Shown here piece by piece: positions 1-11,226 of a stretch of 64,000 nt of DNA. Source of the stretch: Solen grandis (lineage: Eukaryota > Mollusca > Bivalvia > Adapedonta > Solenidae); the NCBI GenBank assembly GCA_021229015.1, contig CM037795.1, forward strand, positions 209,648 to 273,647, given 5' to 3'. How positions within the stretch are numbered: position 1 is the stretch's first letter; each line of letters opens with the position of its first letter. Under the pieces are notes generated by a model. That model saw only the letters and a list, made by a program, of their open reading frames with translations. It did not search any database and was not told where the DNA came from. Position numbers and translations under genes: made by a program.

Positions 1-2020
1 AACTCCCTATAATAAATAGATAAATTTTAAATCTTAGCAAAAAAGTTTCGTGCATGGATGCATGTGCACCAGAGAAACTGAAGTCTTAAAGGCAAAAAGT
101 TTCAAACTAAAATGATGACTTTTTTAAGGTCTGAAAGGTAACTATACTTTATTTATTTCCTAATTCGCTGCTCTCAATCGTTGATAAAATATTTTTACCC
201 CTATCCACTCTCGCGCCTATAGGTGAAAAGTATTTATGTATTTTGCCTCTGTCATAACTAAAAAAAGATAATCCTAAGACGTGTCTTTAAAAGGAATGTT
301 GTAGCATACATGCATGTATTGATAAGATTAAGATTCAGTAAATCAATAATCCACAGCGTTCCATGCATTTATTGTACTTTATATATATATGTTTTGTGCT
401 GCTATGTTCCTACTAACCGTAGATAGCATTGTAAAAGTAAGTAAGTTAAAGGTAATAATTTACGAATGTATGAATATTACATATGTGTGATTTACTTCTG
501 AAATAAATGTTACTTCATTTTTGTGGCAATATAGTTGGTGGTTTTGCAAGTTCACTGGACTGAAAGACCAAATTTTAATATTTTCAATAAAATTGTATTA
601 GGATTGAAAAGTTAAACAAAAACACGTTTTTTTTTGTTGTTGTATTTTCAACTTACACTTTATTAACCAACGTTTCGGCTGTATGCCTTCGTCAGGTTTA
701 ATGTCTTAAAAACAACGTTACGTTATATATATAATGCAGCTAAACATAATATCATTTATAAATTATTTATAAACTTGAATACACTTTTTACATAACACAG
801 TTGCTAACCAAATCTGCCATAATTTTAAAAGCTGAAAACTTATCTTCATGACAGAAACAGCGTCCGGCTCGGGACAGGTCACCGGGCAGCTTTAGCTGTA
901 TCATTGTTGCATCTTCATCTATAATAAAAAGCTAACGTGGAGGACCGCTTCTGATGGCCGTTGTTGTTTTGTTTTCATTCATTCTCAACATATGCAAATA
1001 TAATAAATAAGAAAACATTATAGTAACATATTCAAGAGAATAATTCACAAAGCTTAATATTAAAAAAATGAAAATGGCTGAAAGAACGTCCCCAACTTTA
1101 ATCAAGTACATATAGATATACATGTGTATCCTTAAGTTTTGTATATCTCGGTTGTTTCAAGGTTGGTACTCCTGGCCTGGAAGTATTTCAGTGGTGGCGT
1201 GTCAGACCTACAGTAAAAAATACAAAACTCTTATTTTATTGGAGTACTAGTTATTAAAATGTTAAAATTGGTATGCATGTTTCGTCCATGGATCGCCGTT
1301 TCGTTCGTCTTCTACCAAGTTCCACGAAATATAGTCTTGATCAGCCATTTTTTGTGTTTTACATTTTTAAATTCAAGCGCCAAGAAACACAAGGTTGAAA
1401 TCAAGCGCTTAAAGTATTTTCATACATAATCTATGGGAAGGTGTTTTATTTTGTATTGTTGGACAAGTGCTTTCAGTACATGGGGACATTATTCGACACA
1501 ATGTTATATAATGTAAAAATATAAGAAATCCGCGGTTAGAGCTTAATTAATTTATCTTCCTTCATTTTTTATATTAATTTCGATTAAAGCATGTTTGTAT
1601 TTTTTTTATCTTTTCACCTTAGAGAAAATATGTGTAGGAACGTGCCAACTGTGCCTATAGGAAGCTATGCTAGTGGCGTACGTGACAAATTATAAATAAT
1701 TTTTATGTTATCGTTTATATTTTTAATTTTATGAATTCAACGCGGCGCTCTTCTTCGCGTCGCTTGCGATATAATCCATAAAAAATATACATAATAATCA
1801 AAACCTGAATCCAGCATCTAATTATAATTTTTTTACTGAAATGTTAGCTGATTGCAAGACTGTATTCATTAAAATGAAATATTACAGATATCTAGTAAGC
1901 CAAACCATTGTTTATCATTTATGTACTCTGTCATTGTTTTCTTATATATAGACGCGACCGCGACAAACCTACCGGTAAGTCGTAAAAATGTTACTTACTT
2001 CGTCCTATGCTTGGCGATCA
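1..2020. other. AT-rich non-coding host DNA
   Basis: No convincing gene is seen. The stretch is AT-rich, with short T and TA runs. The only distinct element is the hammerhead-like motif near 672-695, listed separately. Short open frames here have no recognisable domain. Confidence 0.6.
660..705 (-). ncRNA. Hammerhead-ribozyme-like core motif
   Basis: On the minus strand, 695 to 672 reads CTGACGA, then a 3-bp stem GGC/GCC closed by a short loop, then GAAAC. These are the two invariant core strings of a hammerhead ribozyme (CUGANGA and GAAA) around helix II. Minimal hammerheads are known in Penelope-like elements and retrozymes of molluscs and other animals. I cannot confirm helices I and III or a cleavage site, and no reverse transcriptase is adjacent. 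It may be a relic of such an element. Confidence 0.35.
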
Positions 2021-2029
2021 GCCTGCAAA

Positions 2030-2820
2030 GATAGTTCAAGAACTGGTTTGCACCACAGGGACTCGAAATTGCATGGGTCGAATCATTTCGTACTTAATGG
2101 TAACATTATAAATAGGAAGGGAGGACACTGTTTTGAGACCAAAAACGCCTTTATAACGAAATTCAACATTGAAAATGGACCAGATTGTATTTTAAATGAA
2201 TAAATTCAGAAAATCCTAAACGTAATTGAGGTAGTTTTTCTCTTGTAACGATAATATCGTGAATTTATTATTCCAATCGAGCTTGACAATAGCCGGGGAA
2301 ACCTATTTCCGGTTTCTTTAGCAGTGAATATAAAAGTAAATTTTTAATGGTCAATAAAAATGTATTTCCCGGGAAAACTTCATTGAGTTACGGAGGTCCA
2401 GAATAGCCTAAACGACGCGATCGAAAATGGGCGCAATGTAATCATTGTCGGACAAGATGGTACAGGAAAGTCATACCTGCTTACACAATATTTATTTTGA
2501 ATATATTGACAAATGAGCGCTTACATTTTATTCATTACAAAAGAAACCGGGAGTAGCCGGTCCCGACTGTTGTCAAGCTCGATTGGGACATTAAAAACAC
2601 TTGTTAGTCGTTTACAAGAGTAAAATAACACGGGTAACGACAAAATCTATATATTTATTCATTTCAAATGCATGTGAACCATTTTATTGATCGTTATTTA
2701 CCGAACATGCGATATTCATAAAATAGCCGAATATAGTGTCCTCCCTTTCTATTTTTAATGCTATCATTAAATACGAAATGATTCGCCCCATGCAACTTTG
2801 AGCCCCTGTGGTTAGCACGG
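2030..2820. repeat. Imperfect foldback (inverted repeat) element
   Basis: Words at 2056-2135 (GGACTCGAAATTGCATGGG, then AATCATTTCGTA, then AGGAAGGGAGGACACT) recur in reverse complement at about 2735-2810. The TCGAGCTTGACAA segment near 2280 recurs inverted near 2575, and the CCGGTTTC words near 2310 and 2545 are also inverted. The two arms of about 350 bp flank a centre near 2430. This is the structure of a foldback transposon or a large MITE. The open frame at 1988-2203 lies in one arm and is not taken as a gene. Confidence 0.55.
2393..2500 (+). pseudogene. P-loop NTPase fragment (Pif1-like)
   Basis: An open stretch ending at TGA 2498-2500 encodes LNDAIENGRNVIIVGQDGTG followed by KSYLLTQY. 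It is a Walker A motif (GQDGTGKS) preceded by a beta strand and by an upstream segment of the kind found at the N-terminus of Pif1-type helicases. Only about 34 residues are present; no Walker B or later helicase motif is visible nearby. It sits in the loop of the foldback at 2030-2820, so it may be a captured exon or helicase fragment carried by a transposon. Any P-loop NTPase family is possible. Confidence 0.4.
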
Positions 2821-2906
2821 TGTCAGGATAATGTGACCGGTTGTGGTATAATGCTACCTGTATAAAGCATGATACTGCAGTGTGGCAGCACTATATCTGT
2901 CTCAAG
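2813..2906 (+). mobile_element. SINE family A fragment
   Basis: GGTGTCAGGATAATGTGACC and TGATACTGCAGTGTGGCAGC are reverse complements of the body of the SINE at 28750-29045. This is a partial copy without the tRNA-like head. Confidence 0.6.
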
Positions 2907-3426
2907 TAAACAGTCTCAAAATGACTGAACTACTGTCAGCAAGACGATAAACCCAATAAACATAAACAAACTTACATACTCAATTAGATATTGTACAACA
3001 TGGCAATCAATTATTCTTTGATACTGAAAATTACATTAATCATATGTCCATGAAATGCCCAGACTGGTTGGGAATAGAGATCATGAAAGAATTCATTTAT
3101 AGCGTAATCCGAGTGACGTCAGAGTGATACTGTCACGTGATCGGCTCTTTGGGTAATTCGGTTATCATCGTGTGATTGTATTTACATTTTTTAATCCAGG
3201 ATACTGTTTTTCGTGAATTTTAGTATAGTTGTTTATTAAGATAAGTTCATTTTTATCCCTGGATGAAACGAGCTAAGGCTGTTTCTTTTTCCGGGTATTT
3301 CTGATTATTATTCCTATATAAGATCTTTACTGGCAGGTATTTGTTCTTTTCATTTTGTGATAATTCAATATAGAAATTTTAAGAAATTATTAAATATGAG
3401 AAATACTTTAGGAAAGATTGTGAATA

Positions 3427-3439
3427 CAGTCCCTACCTT
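3427..3439. repeat. Target-site duplication of the LINE (3' side)
   Basis: CAGTCCCTACCTT lies directly before a run of T. The identical 13-mer is at 9947-9959 on the other side of the LINE, so the pair is a target-site duplication. Confidence 0.85.
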
Positions 3440-3802
3440 TTTTTTTTTTTTTTTTTTTTTAACCTTTATTATCCCCGTCTTCTGATGGAAGTAGGTCGGG
3501 GAACCATCCTACTCACCACCTTACAATATCAAACTGCATATATCTACATATATAAATTTAACATATAATCATATAATTTTCATCATATAAAAACCACTAG
3601 AAATACAATTTTCTTTATACAGATTAAGTTTAGGGTCAGTAAAGGTTAAAAAATATTCTTGAAGAATAGGAAAAAGAAAAAAAAAGAAATATCTACAGAC
3701 AATCCCCTGAGTGTTCTATTAATTTATAAATGTAGGTTAATCTTCCTGCACACAATACCTAACAATTGCCCATTTGTCACTTTCTTTTTTATTTACTTCT
3801 GT

Positions 3803-5140
3803 TCATTTAAAAATATCCCAAGACAATCTTAAGTTCTTTTTAAAACCTAAAATGGAAGGAATTATTTCTTTCTTTTTGCACCAAAAAATATATTTTTTCA
3901 TTTCTAAACTTATAGTATCAAATTTACAATCACTATCACATAAACCTAATATAATATTTTTACTATTTATTATGATTTCTGGATCTACTTTCTTACTTAA
4001 GTTACTCACAAATCTTATTAAAGGCTTTATTTTTTCACAATCATAAAAAAAATTATAGTTTCCTCGCAAACTTTACAAAATGTACATAAATTACTATTAA
4101 CAAGTTCATTTTAAAAAGCATAATTAGTTGGAAAAATTCTGTGAACTATTCTCGTTTGTAGCCATTGTAAATAAGTATCTTTCGTACATTTGTAAACGTT
4201 TCTGTATGTAATATTCCAATTAATTTCACAACTGTTATATATAGATATCCATTTTTCTTTGCTTGTGGGAATTTCATTGTTTTTTATTAAAATATTATAT
4301 ATATACTTATTTTCATCCGCTCTAGTTAGTATTGGATGCATATAACAATTTAGACAAGGATTATGACAGGTTAAATGTATGTTACTTTTTTTCATTAATT
4401 TAAACTTAGTTACAAATTTTTTCACAACATTTATAAGACCAAAAAATTTCAAGTAATTTATTTTTTTGCCAATTATATTTTCTATATGTGTTACATCTTC
4501 AAAATCACCATTATTGTTCATAATATCCTTAACATATCGAAGCCCTTTTTCATATAAATCAGGCATATAAATATAATTTGAATTTATCATAAAACTTTCA
4601 TTATAAAACAATGGCATATTTAACAATTGATCAAAATTTTCAATTTTGAACTTATCAATATACAATATATATGATTTGAGGACATCAATCCAAAATTTAT
4701 TTTTGATAGATTTTATAACATGAACACAAAAATGTTTTCCAGTGTTAAATATTTTACTCACATCAAACAAACATTCTACAAGTTTATAACATTTACTATT
4801 ACTATTACATATCATACTTTTAAACCATTTTATTTTCATACTAATTTCATATTTCTCAATTTAAAAAAATTTTATAAAATTTTAACATACACTAATATTT
4901 CATAAATGTTTTTGTTGGAGAGGGTAAACTAATGAAAAGATTTGTAAGTAGTGGCACAAGTAAAGATTTTACAACAGTAATTCTTCCTAGCGGTGTAAGT
5001 TTCCTTCTTTTCCAATAAGAAATAATTTTCTTCATTTTTTCTTCCTGCCTTTGATAATTTAATTGCTGTATTTTGTTTAGATCCACATCAAAATATATCC
5101 CTAGTAATTTAAATTGAGTTTCCCCCATGAAAGTTTCCAT
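3803..5140 (-). pseudogene. LINE ORF2, C-terminal part
   Basis: Three successive minus-strand frames (5140-4892, 4839-4111, 4069-3803) carry the region after the RT domain. It includes LLGIYFDVDLNKIQQLNYQ, the usual segment after the RT thumb, then a C-terminal part with CHNPCLNCYMHPIL, RIVHRIFPTNYAF and a later Cys-rich stretch (CTFCKVCEE). Such Cys-containing ends are typical of Tx1/L1-like ORF2. The first break lies at a run of five G near 5126-5130, a classic site of a one-base indel. The reading frame is lost at least twice more before 3803. Confidence 0.75.
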
Positions 5141-6266
5141 CTTGTTTTAATAGATCTCGTACTATACTTTAAAGAACCTATCCAAATGACTTTTGTTTTA
5201 TCAAAATTGACATTTAATCCAGATATAATTGAAAAATATCTTAAAACATCTAAAACTGTATTCAAGGATTCGTCTGAACCGTCTAGAAATAATGATGTAT
5301 CGTCAGCAAATTGTGACATAATATATTCTTCCCCTTTGATTTTTATCCCTCTAATACCATTTGAGTTTTTTATTTTGATTGATAAAATCTCTGCACACAG
5401 TATAAAAATATATGCCGAAATAGGGTCCCCTTGTCTACAGCCTCTCTCTATAGTAAAAAAATCTGATAAAAAACCATTTAGTTGTACACATACTTCGGTA
5501 TCATATAAAAACAAATGTACCCATTTTCTAAACATTTCACCAAAATTGAAAAAAGATAGGGTTTTCTCAATGAAATTAAATGATAAAGAATCAAATGCTT
5601 TTTCAAAATCAATAAGCATCACTAAACCAGGCATGTTATGGTCTTCACAGTATTTCATTATATCATAAACTAGTCTTGTATTTTCTCCTATAAATCTATC
5701 TTTTATAAAACCTGTTTGATCATTTGATATCAAGGAATTTAAAACTTTTTTCAATCTATTTGCTATACTACCTGAAGCTAATTTGTACAACACGTTTAAC
5801 AAGGTAATAGGTCGCCAGTTTTTTAGAAACTGTTTTGGTTTATTTTCTTTTGGTATACATGTAATAGAACCCAATTTTATATTCCTAGAAAAAGAGTTTG
5901 AAACAAAAGCATGGTTTAATGCTCTAACAACAAATTTTCCTATTTTATTCCAAAAAACTTTATAAAAATTACTAGTAAAACCATCACAGCCAGGACTTTT
6001 GTCATTCTTCATGTTTTTTAAAGTATTAGTTACTTCTGTATAACTTAACAATCCTTCTAGATTATTAACTTGATCAAGTTTTAATTTGTTGACAATACAA
6101 TGATTTAACTCCCTTTCAAGATCAAAATCTGGAGTTATGTTTCTTTTACTAAATAATGATTTGTAAAAAACTGACGTTTCTTCTAATATGTCATTCTGGT
6201 TATAAATTTTTTTACCATCTTCTTTTTCAATATAAGGAATAGACTTGCTAGAAATATGTTGTTTTT
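5101..6266 (-). pseudogene. LINE ORF2, reverse transcriptase domain
   Basis: The frame is open from about 6266, with a Met at 6051. RT blocks appear in order: NDKSPGCDGFTSNFYKVFW, WRPITLLNVLYKL, DQTGFIKDRFIGENTRL, VMLIDFEKAFDSL (first catalytic Asp), RGCRQGDPISAYIFILCAE and QFADDTSLFLDG (the catalytic Asp pair). The RT core is therefore intact, with all catalytic Asp residues. It makes cDNA by target-primed reverse transcription in the nucleus. The upstream boundary is a one-base frameshift against the endonuclease frame near 6275-6290, in a T run. Confidence 0.85.
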
Positions 6267-7328
6267 CTAAGTTACAGAATATTTAGTAACTTTTTCCCCA
6301 TTTTCTATCCAATTTGATCTAGATCTTATAAAAGAACCCCTTAATTTATTATTTCTTAACTCTGTTAACTCATTTTGTAAAAATATTAACCTTTCTTTAT
6401 TTTCATTTGTCAAGTTAGATTCTAATTCTAAAATCTCTGCTTCTAATTTTACTGAATATTTATTTTTTTCCTTTACTTTATAACTTGAATAAGCAATAGT
6501 TTTGCCTCTAATTTCCATTAACAGTGTTTCTAGGAATAATTGATCATCAATAATAAAATGTACATTGGATCTGTCTATATTGAGTACATGTTCTAATGAA
6601 TATATAGGTACACAATATTGTAATATAATATCATCAATTTTTTTATTTATACAGTTTATATAATCAATATCATTTAATAGTGTGTTGTTGAATTTCCATA
6701 ACCCCTTCCCATGTTTAAAAGTCGAAAATGACATATCCAAAAACACCATAGAGTGATCAGACTTATAACTAATATCAATATCACAGTTTTTTAAGTAATC
6801 TTTTAAATTATCAGTTATTAAGAAGAAATCTAATCGTCCCTGCTGAAATGGTGAAAACCTTCTCCAAGTATATTTTTTTGTATCTCCGTGTATTTCTCTA
6901 AATGCATCTATCAAATTTCTATCATTCATCATTGATAACACAATATTTCTGGACTTTATGTTATGATTTGTTGACTTATAGTTATCGTAATCTATTAATG
7001 GATTAATCACAAGATTAAAATCACCACATATAATAAAACTACTGTTATCATCAAAAGTATCAATATTTCTTAATATTCTATTATAAAAACTTGGATCATC
7101 TTTATTAAAAAAATTTTTATCACAAAATAATAATTCTATCATAATAAAATTTCCATTATCATCTTTTAATGTATTTGTGATTTTTATGTCTAATTGTTTT
7201 CTGAATAAAATTGCCACACCTTTTGCATTTGATTTTCCAAATATTTTTTTAATTCTAAAAACATCTTGTCGTTTTTTATAATTATTCAATCCACGGCAAT
7301 TGTAGGATGCTATCTTTAATTTATCCAT
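6267..7328 (-). pseudogene. LINE ORF2, AP-type endonuclease with internal deletion
   Basis: The frame starts MDKLKIASYNCRGLNNYKKR, the N-terminus of an exonuclease-endonuclease-phosphatase fold. CGDFNLVINPLID (the GDFN motif), GRLDFFLI and KSDHSMVFLDM (the SDH catalytic box) follow. The segment between residue 30 (RIKKI) and GKSNAKGVAILFRK is much too short: the usual block with the catalytic Glu (a QET-type motif) is missing, as is the piece around the NxYGPN strand. The nuclease should therefore be inactive. The frame then ends at KVTKYSVT, where one T appears to be lost. Confidence 0.8.
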
Positions 7329-7329
7329 A

Positions 7330-9355
7330 AGAATAGTAACAGATGATAATCATTTCATTACCTGTGTTAATAGAGAACATGGAACAACTACATTTAGGAT
7401 TTATAAGAAAATACATGTCTGTAGGTTTTACTTGTAAAAAATAAGTAGAGAGAACTTATAAACAAAACATAAACACATTAGTAGAAAAAAAAGTAACCTG
7501 ATTAACTTTAGCTTACAAACAGTTCAAAGCTAATCGCATTAAGTACACAAGTATCTCACGCTAACACCTTTATATGTGAGAATATAATGTTTCAAAGTGA
7601 TTTATATATGTGTAATAAATATATCAAATCAATTAAGTATTGATAGATAATGTTTTTATACAATCTATAATACAACAGGACAAAACATACTGAAAAAAAA
7701 GATGTTTCTTTAAATATTCACAGGATCCCAAACTGGTTCATATGTTTCTATGTATCTTACTAAGTAAGCATATCAATTTTGTACTGAAAAGTAATTTTAC
7801 AATACAATATATAATAAATGTTGATATTAAAGTTAATAGACTAATATTAAGGCTATCAAAGACATAAAAAAATAACACAGGAAAAAAAACAAAACAACAA
7901 CAACAGAACAACTCTTTTGTCCATAGTACCAACATGTACCTATAATTAAAATATAATTCAAAGCACTTTATATACCTGCATTTATTTATCTATATAGATG
8001 TATACTTAAACGTATATACTCATATATTTAAATATATTTATATGTACACAAATTCACATAATTATACATACACACACCAATACATATACAATGACATTTC
8101 CACTTGTTTTTTGTTCCCCTTCCAAAAAAACAACAACAAAAAAACAAATAAACTATCTTTCGGTCTTGTCGAAGTACGAAACACAAAATCCAAAAGCTAA
8201 TATTTCGTCTGTATATGAAAGTTAAAAAAAAAGTCCTCAAATTATTGTATTATCTTAATAATCATGAAATAAATAAATCACTGCTTGGATCTTGCCGAAA
8301 GCGAAACACAAGATCCAATTTTCTGAGGACTCGGATTTTAGGGAAAATAATAGTAATAAAAAAAAATACAATATTGAATATATTATGTATTGATATACAG
8401 TTCAAATTTCGTCAATAGTATGATTTTATATACTTAAATATTACTCATATCATTTCATAACAATCTTGTTATCTTTTCAAAAGAACAAACAAACAAAAAG
8501 CATAGACTTCAAACCTGATATAGATCTACAAGCTCCCCAATATAATAAGTAAAACATTTTTAAATATGACCATAAAATCTTGCATTTTACAGAATGATTG
8601 TTTATAGGGCTTTTGTTATGAGTGTGTTAATAAAATGGGCCACCGAATGAGTCAATGCTAAATCAAAATAAACAAAATAAAAGGAGTCCTGGAAAAATAG
8701 TTGGAGTTATGTAGACAGATGGTTTGGTTTAAGGTATAGCATTGATTTGTCATGTTTAACTTATTTGTGACAACTTTGTTATACATTCATTTGACCTGCC
8801 ATTATACATCTTCATAAACATTTCATTACAAAATGCTGAAAAGACGAGGACTGATCTATGATTGAATAAACGTAAGTTAATTACTCAATATACAGATTTT
8901 TTATCATCATGTTAAATGCGAAAGATACTATGTTGTAATATTCAGTAACTAGAATACAATGTGTAGAAAGTGTATTCAGATATCTATATATCTGCCCCAG
9001 TAGACGTAGTATGTGTCTATTTTAAAGCCCCTACCTACGTGCCTTTTTTAATGGGGTAGGGGGTATTGTTATGGACAAATATGAGCTGAGTTTCTTAAAG
9101 ACTGCAACTATATAAGTACTCAATAAGGAGTCAAAGATTTTTCAATGAGACAAAAATGTTCAAATATGAACCATTTCTATTTGCTTGAAAATATTGCTTA
9201 CCGAGATGTTAACGAATGATAAATTTTTGTTTTTTAATTTATGATAAACTGCTCATGTAAAGAACTAAAGAAAAAAGAGAAAAGTACTAGGTACTAATTT
9301 TACAAAAAATTCATCACCTCGCTGCATGTTACATTGCAGTGCACCTCAGTGCTCC
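7330..9355. other. Non-coding stretch inside the LINE
   Basis: This lies between ORF2 and ORF1 of the retrotransposon. It is AT-rich with A and T runs, and no RT, endonuclease or transposase motif is seen on either strand. It may be a nested insertion whose ends I could not define. Confidence 0.5.
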
Positions 9356-9787
9356 TCAGCGGTGACTTCCTCGCTGTGGTCTTCTCTGGGACTTCTGTCT
9401 GAACTGTGAAAGCACATTGTCTATACTGTCATAGATTTGGAATTTAATTCTTTCATCATAGTTTGTTCTTCCATAGACTGAACCATTGAAAAACCATGCG
9501 CTTTGAATATTGTCATTCAAGAATAATCGGTTGATTAGCCCCGTGTTCAGGTGTGTAACATCGTCAACCAGTCGGTGCCCCACTTCTTTCATCGTTCGTC
9601 TGCCCCTCATCAGATTCGTCTTTGCTGCATTATTTTTCATTTTCAGCAGAACCGGCCTTGTCATACCTCTCTTTACTGGGATGCGGTGTATTGCTGTGAT
9701 GTCATCTTTCTCAAGAGTTATGTCCTTTTTTTTGAATAGACTGATAACTTTGTCAGTTAAGTCAGAGATTTTCCCTTTCTGGTACAT
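9356..9787 (-). pseudogene. LINE ORF1, 5'-truncated (L1-type RNA-binding protein)
   Basis: The frame encodes ISDLTDKVISLFKKKDITLE, ITAIHRIPVKRGMTRPVLLK and RTMKEVGHRLVDDVTHLNTG. These fit the RRM plus C-terminal domain of an L1-type ORF1 protein: an IxxxHRxP beta strand, then RPVLLKM, then a basic segment. ORF1 proteins coat the LINE RNA as trimers. The upstream coiled coil is broken or absent because the element ends at 9946. The C-terminus is basic (RQKSQRRPQRGSHR). It lies on the same strand and within the same target duplication as ORF2. Confidence 0.7.
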
Positions 9788-9946
9788 CCATCACAATTTT
9801 TCTTTTGTCTTCTCTTTGGTTTGATCTAATGTTAGCTTCTCTACATAAGATTTCTGTATTATCAACTTTGTCATTCAATTCTTTGATTTTGATTCAAGTT
9901 TATCATTTTTTCTTTCTTTTCTTGTTTTGTTGCATTTGAAAACTTT

Positions 9947-9959
9947 CAGTCCCTACCTT
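9947..9959. repeat. Target-site duplication of the LINE (5' side)
   Basis: CAGTCCCTACCTT, identical to 3427-3439. It marks the 5' (truncation) end of the minus-strand LINE. Confidence 0.85.
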
Positions 9960-10958
9960 AGTTACACCACACGGTAGCAATATTTCCTGGTATGTATGTA
10001 CGCCCGGAATAAGAATAATGCCAGCATATACTTGTGCTGCTATGGACTATTCATAGTTTGTAAGGAAGCGGCTTCTAAAGATGTGATCAGAAGATAAAAA
10101 AACGCCTCTCTTTTCATGTTAAGTTGTTTTTTTTTTTGTGTTTTTTTTCAAAGATGGTAAAAATGGTTGTTTGGTAAAACTTACAACGTCATAATTGATT
10201 CCATATTTCTCAAACAAATTACAAAAATGTACATTTCACATTCAAGCGCGAGATAAAAAAAATTAACTATTACCATTTAAGATTAAATTGAATGGATTTA
10301 AGCTGAGACAATTCAAGAAGTGATTAGATGGTAAAAAACAGTAGGGTTTGTCTCAGACTGGGATATACATAATCCGTCTCTATAAATCTACAAAGACATT
10401 TAGCACGACCCTTACGTGCTTTATAAGGAAGCAGACATACAATCTCGAATATATCAAATGGATATAGCAATGCTAATGTTCTGTTCTTGAAACGCACACT
10501 TTTTCAGTACGCTCTTAATACATTTATTCACTTTGTATTGACTTTCTAATGCATTTGCACATGCACATTAACATTATATATGGTAAGAGCAATAGATAGA
10601 TATGTATTCCATATAATAATAAACCAAAACTTACGTATCTATTTCAAACGTATATAACGCAATAATGCGTCCGAAAGAAGATTAATGATATGCATAGATG
10701 TATCTCAAATATAGTGAGGAAAAACATGAATTGATTCATCTGGGGCATTGTATTGCAGCATATTGTTTTAAAGAAAGAAAGAAAAAGGGACATGAATAAC
10801 TTTATCGATCAGAATTGAAGACTTTGTCTGACCACATCCAACCTACATGTACATGAATAGCTATCGATATTGGTTAAAATTATGCATTTGAATACGTCAA
10901 TTGAGAAACAAAGTCTTACACAAATACTAAACCTTCTCGAAGGTTTTGATTTAGACCA
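9960..10958. other. Non-coding host DNA with a dispersed repeat
   Basis: No gene is seen. About 10350-10450 (GTCTCAGACTGGGATATACA, then ACAAAGACATTTAGCACG) resembles 25890-25990 in the same orientation, so both are copies of one dispersed repeat of unknown type. Confidence 0.45.
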
Positions 10959-11226
10959 GGCTCGAATTCCATCAACAATTCTTAACGCTAAGTAAAACTG
11001 AAGTACTTAAGGGCGAACTTCAATAGTTATTAAAGAAACAATACTATTGATAATAATATTTAATTTCTTAACATTTTTTGTTAGTTATTAATTATGAAGG
11101 TTCTAATTCATTTCAGTTTAGTCATGTACTTGAATATTTCATAAAATAGCAATGGTGGTATGTATTTATCAGGTTTAAGAATTTAAGTATTACTTAGCGC
11201 TAAGTAGTGTTGAAGGAATTAGAGCC
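10959..11226. mobile_element. MITE with GGCTC terminal inverted repeats
   Basis: The left end is GGCTCGAATTCCATCAACA; the right end read on the minus strand is GGCTCTAATTCCTTCAACA. Subterminal TTAGCG-CTAAGTA words are also inverted. About 268 bp, non-coding. The superfamily is not settled because no clear target duplication is visible. Confidence 0.55.

Larger units (their letters stand above)
3440..9946 (-). mobile_element. Tx1/L1-like non-LTR retrotransposon, 5'-truncated
   Basis: The element runs on the minus strand. Its 3' end is a poly(A) tail, seen as about 23 T at 3440-3462. Going upstream it holds ORF2 (reverse transcriptase near 5.1-6.27 kb, endonuclease 6.27-7.33 kb) and an L1-type ORF1 (9.36-9.79 kb), ending inside ORF1 at the matching target duplication. 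The identical 13-bp duplications fix both boundaries, giving 6.5 kb. RT wording (SPGCDGFTSNFYK, RGCRQGDP, QFADDTSLFL) fits the Tx1 branch of the L1 group. About 2 kb between ORF1 and ORF2 has no coding sign, which is unusual for this group and suggests a nested insertion or decay. ORF2 is broken by several single-base frameshifts, so the copy is dead as assembled. Confidence 0.85.
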
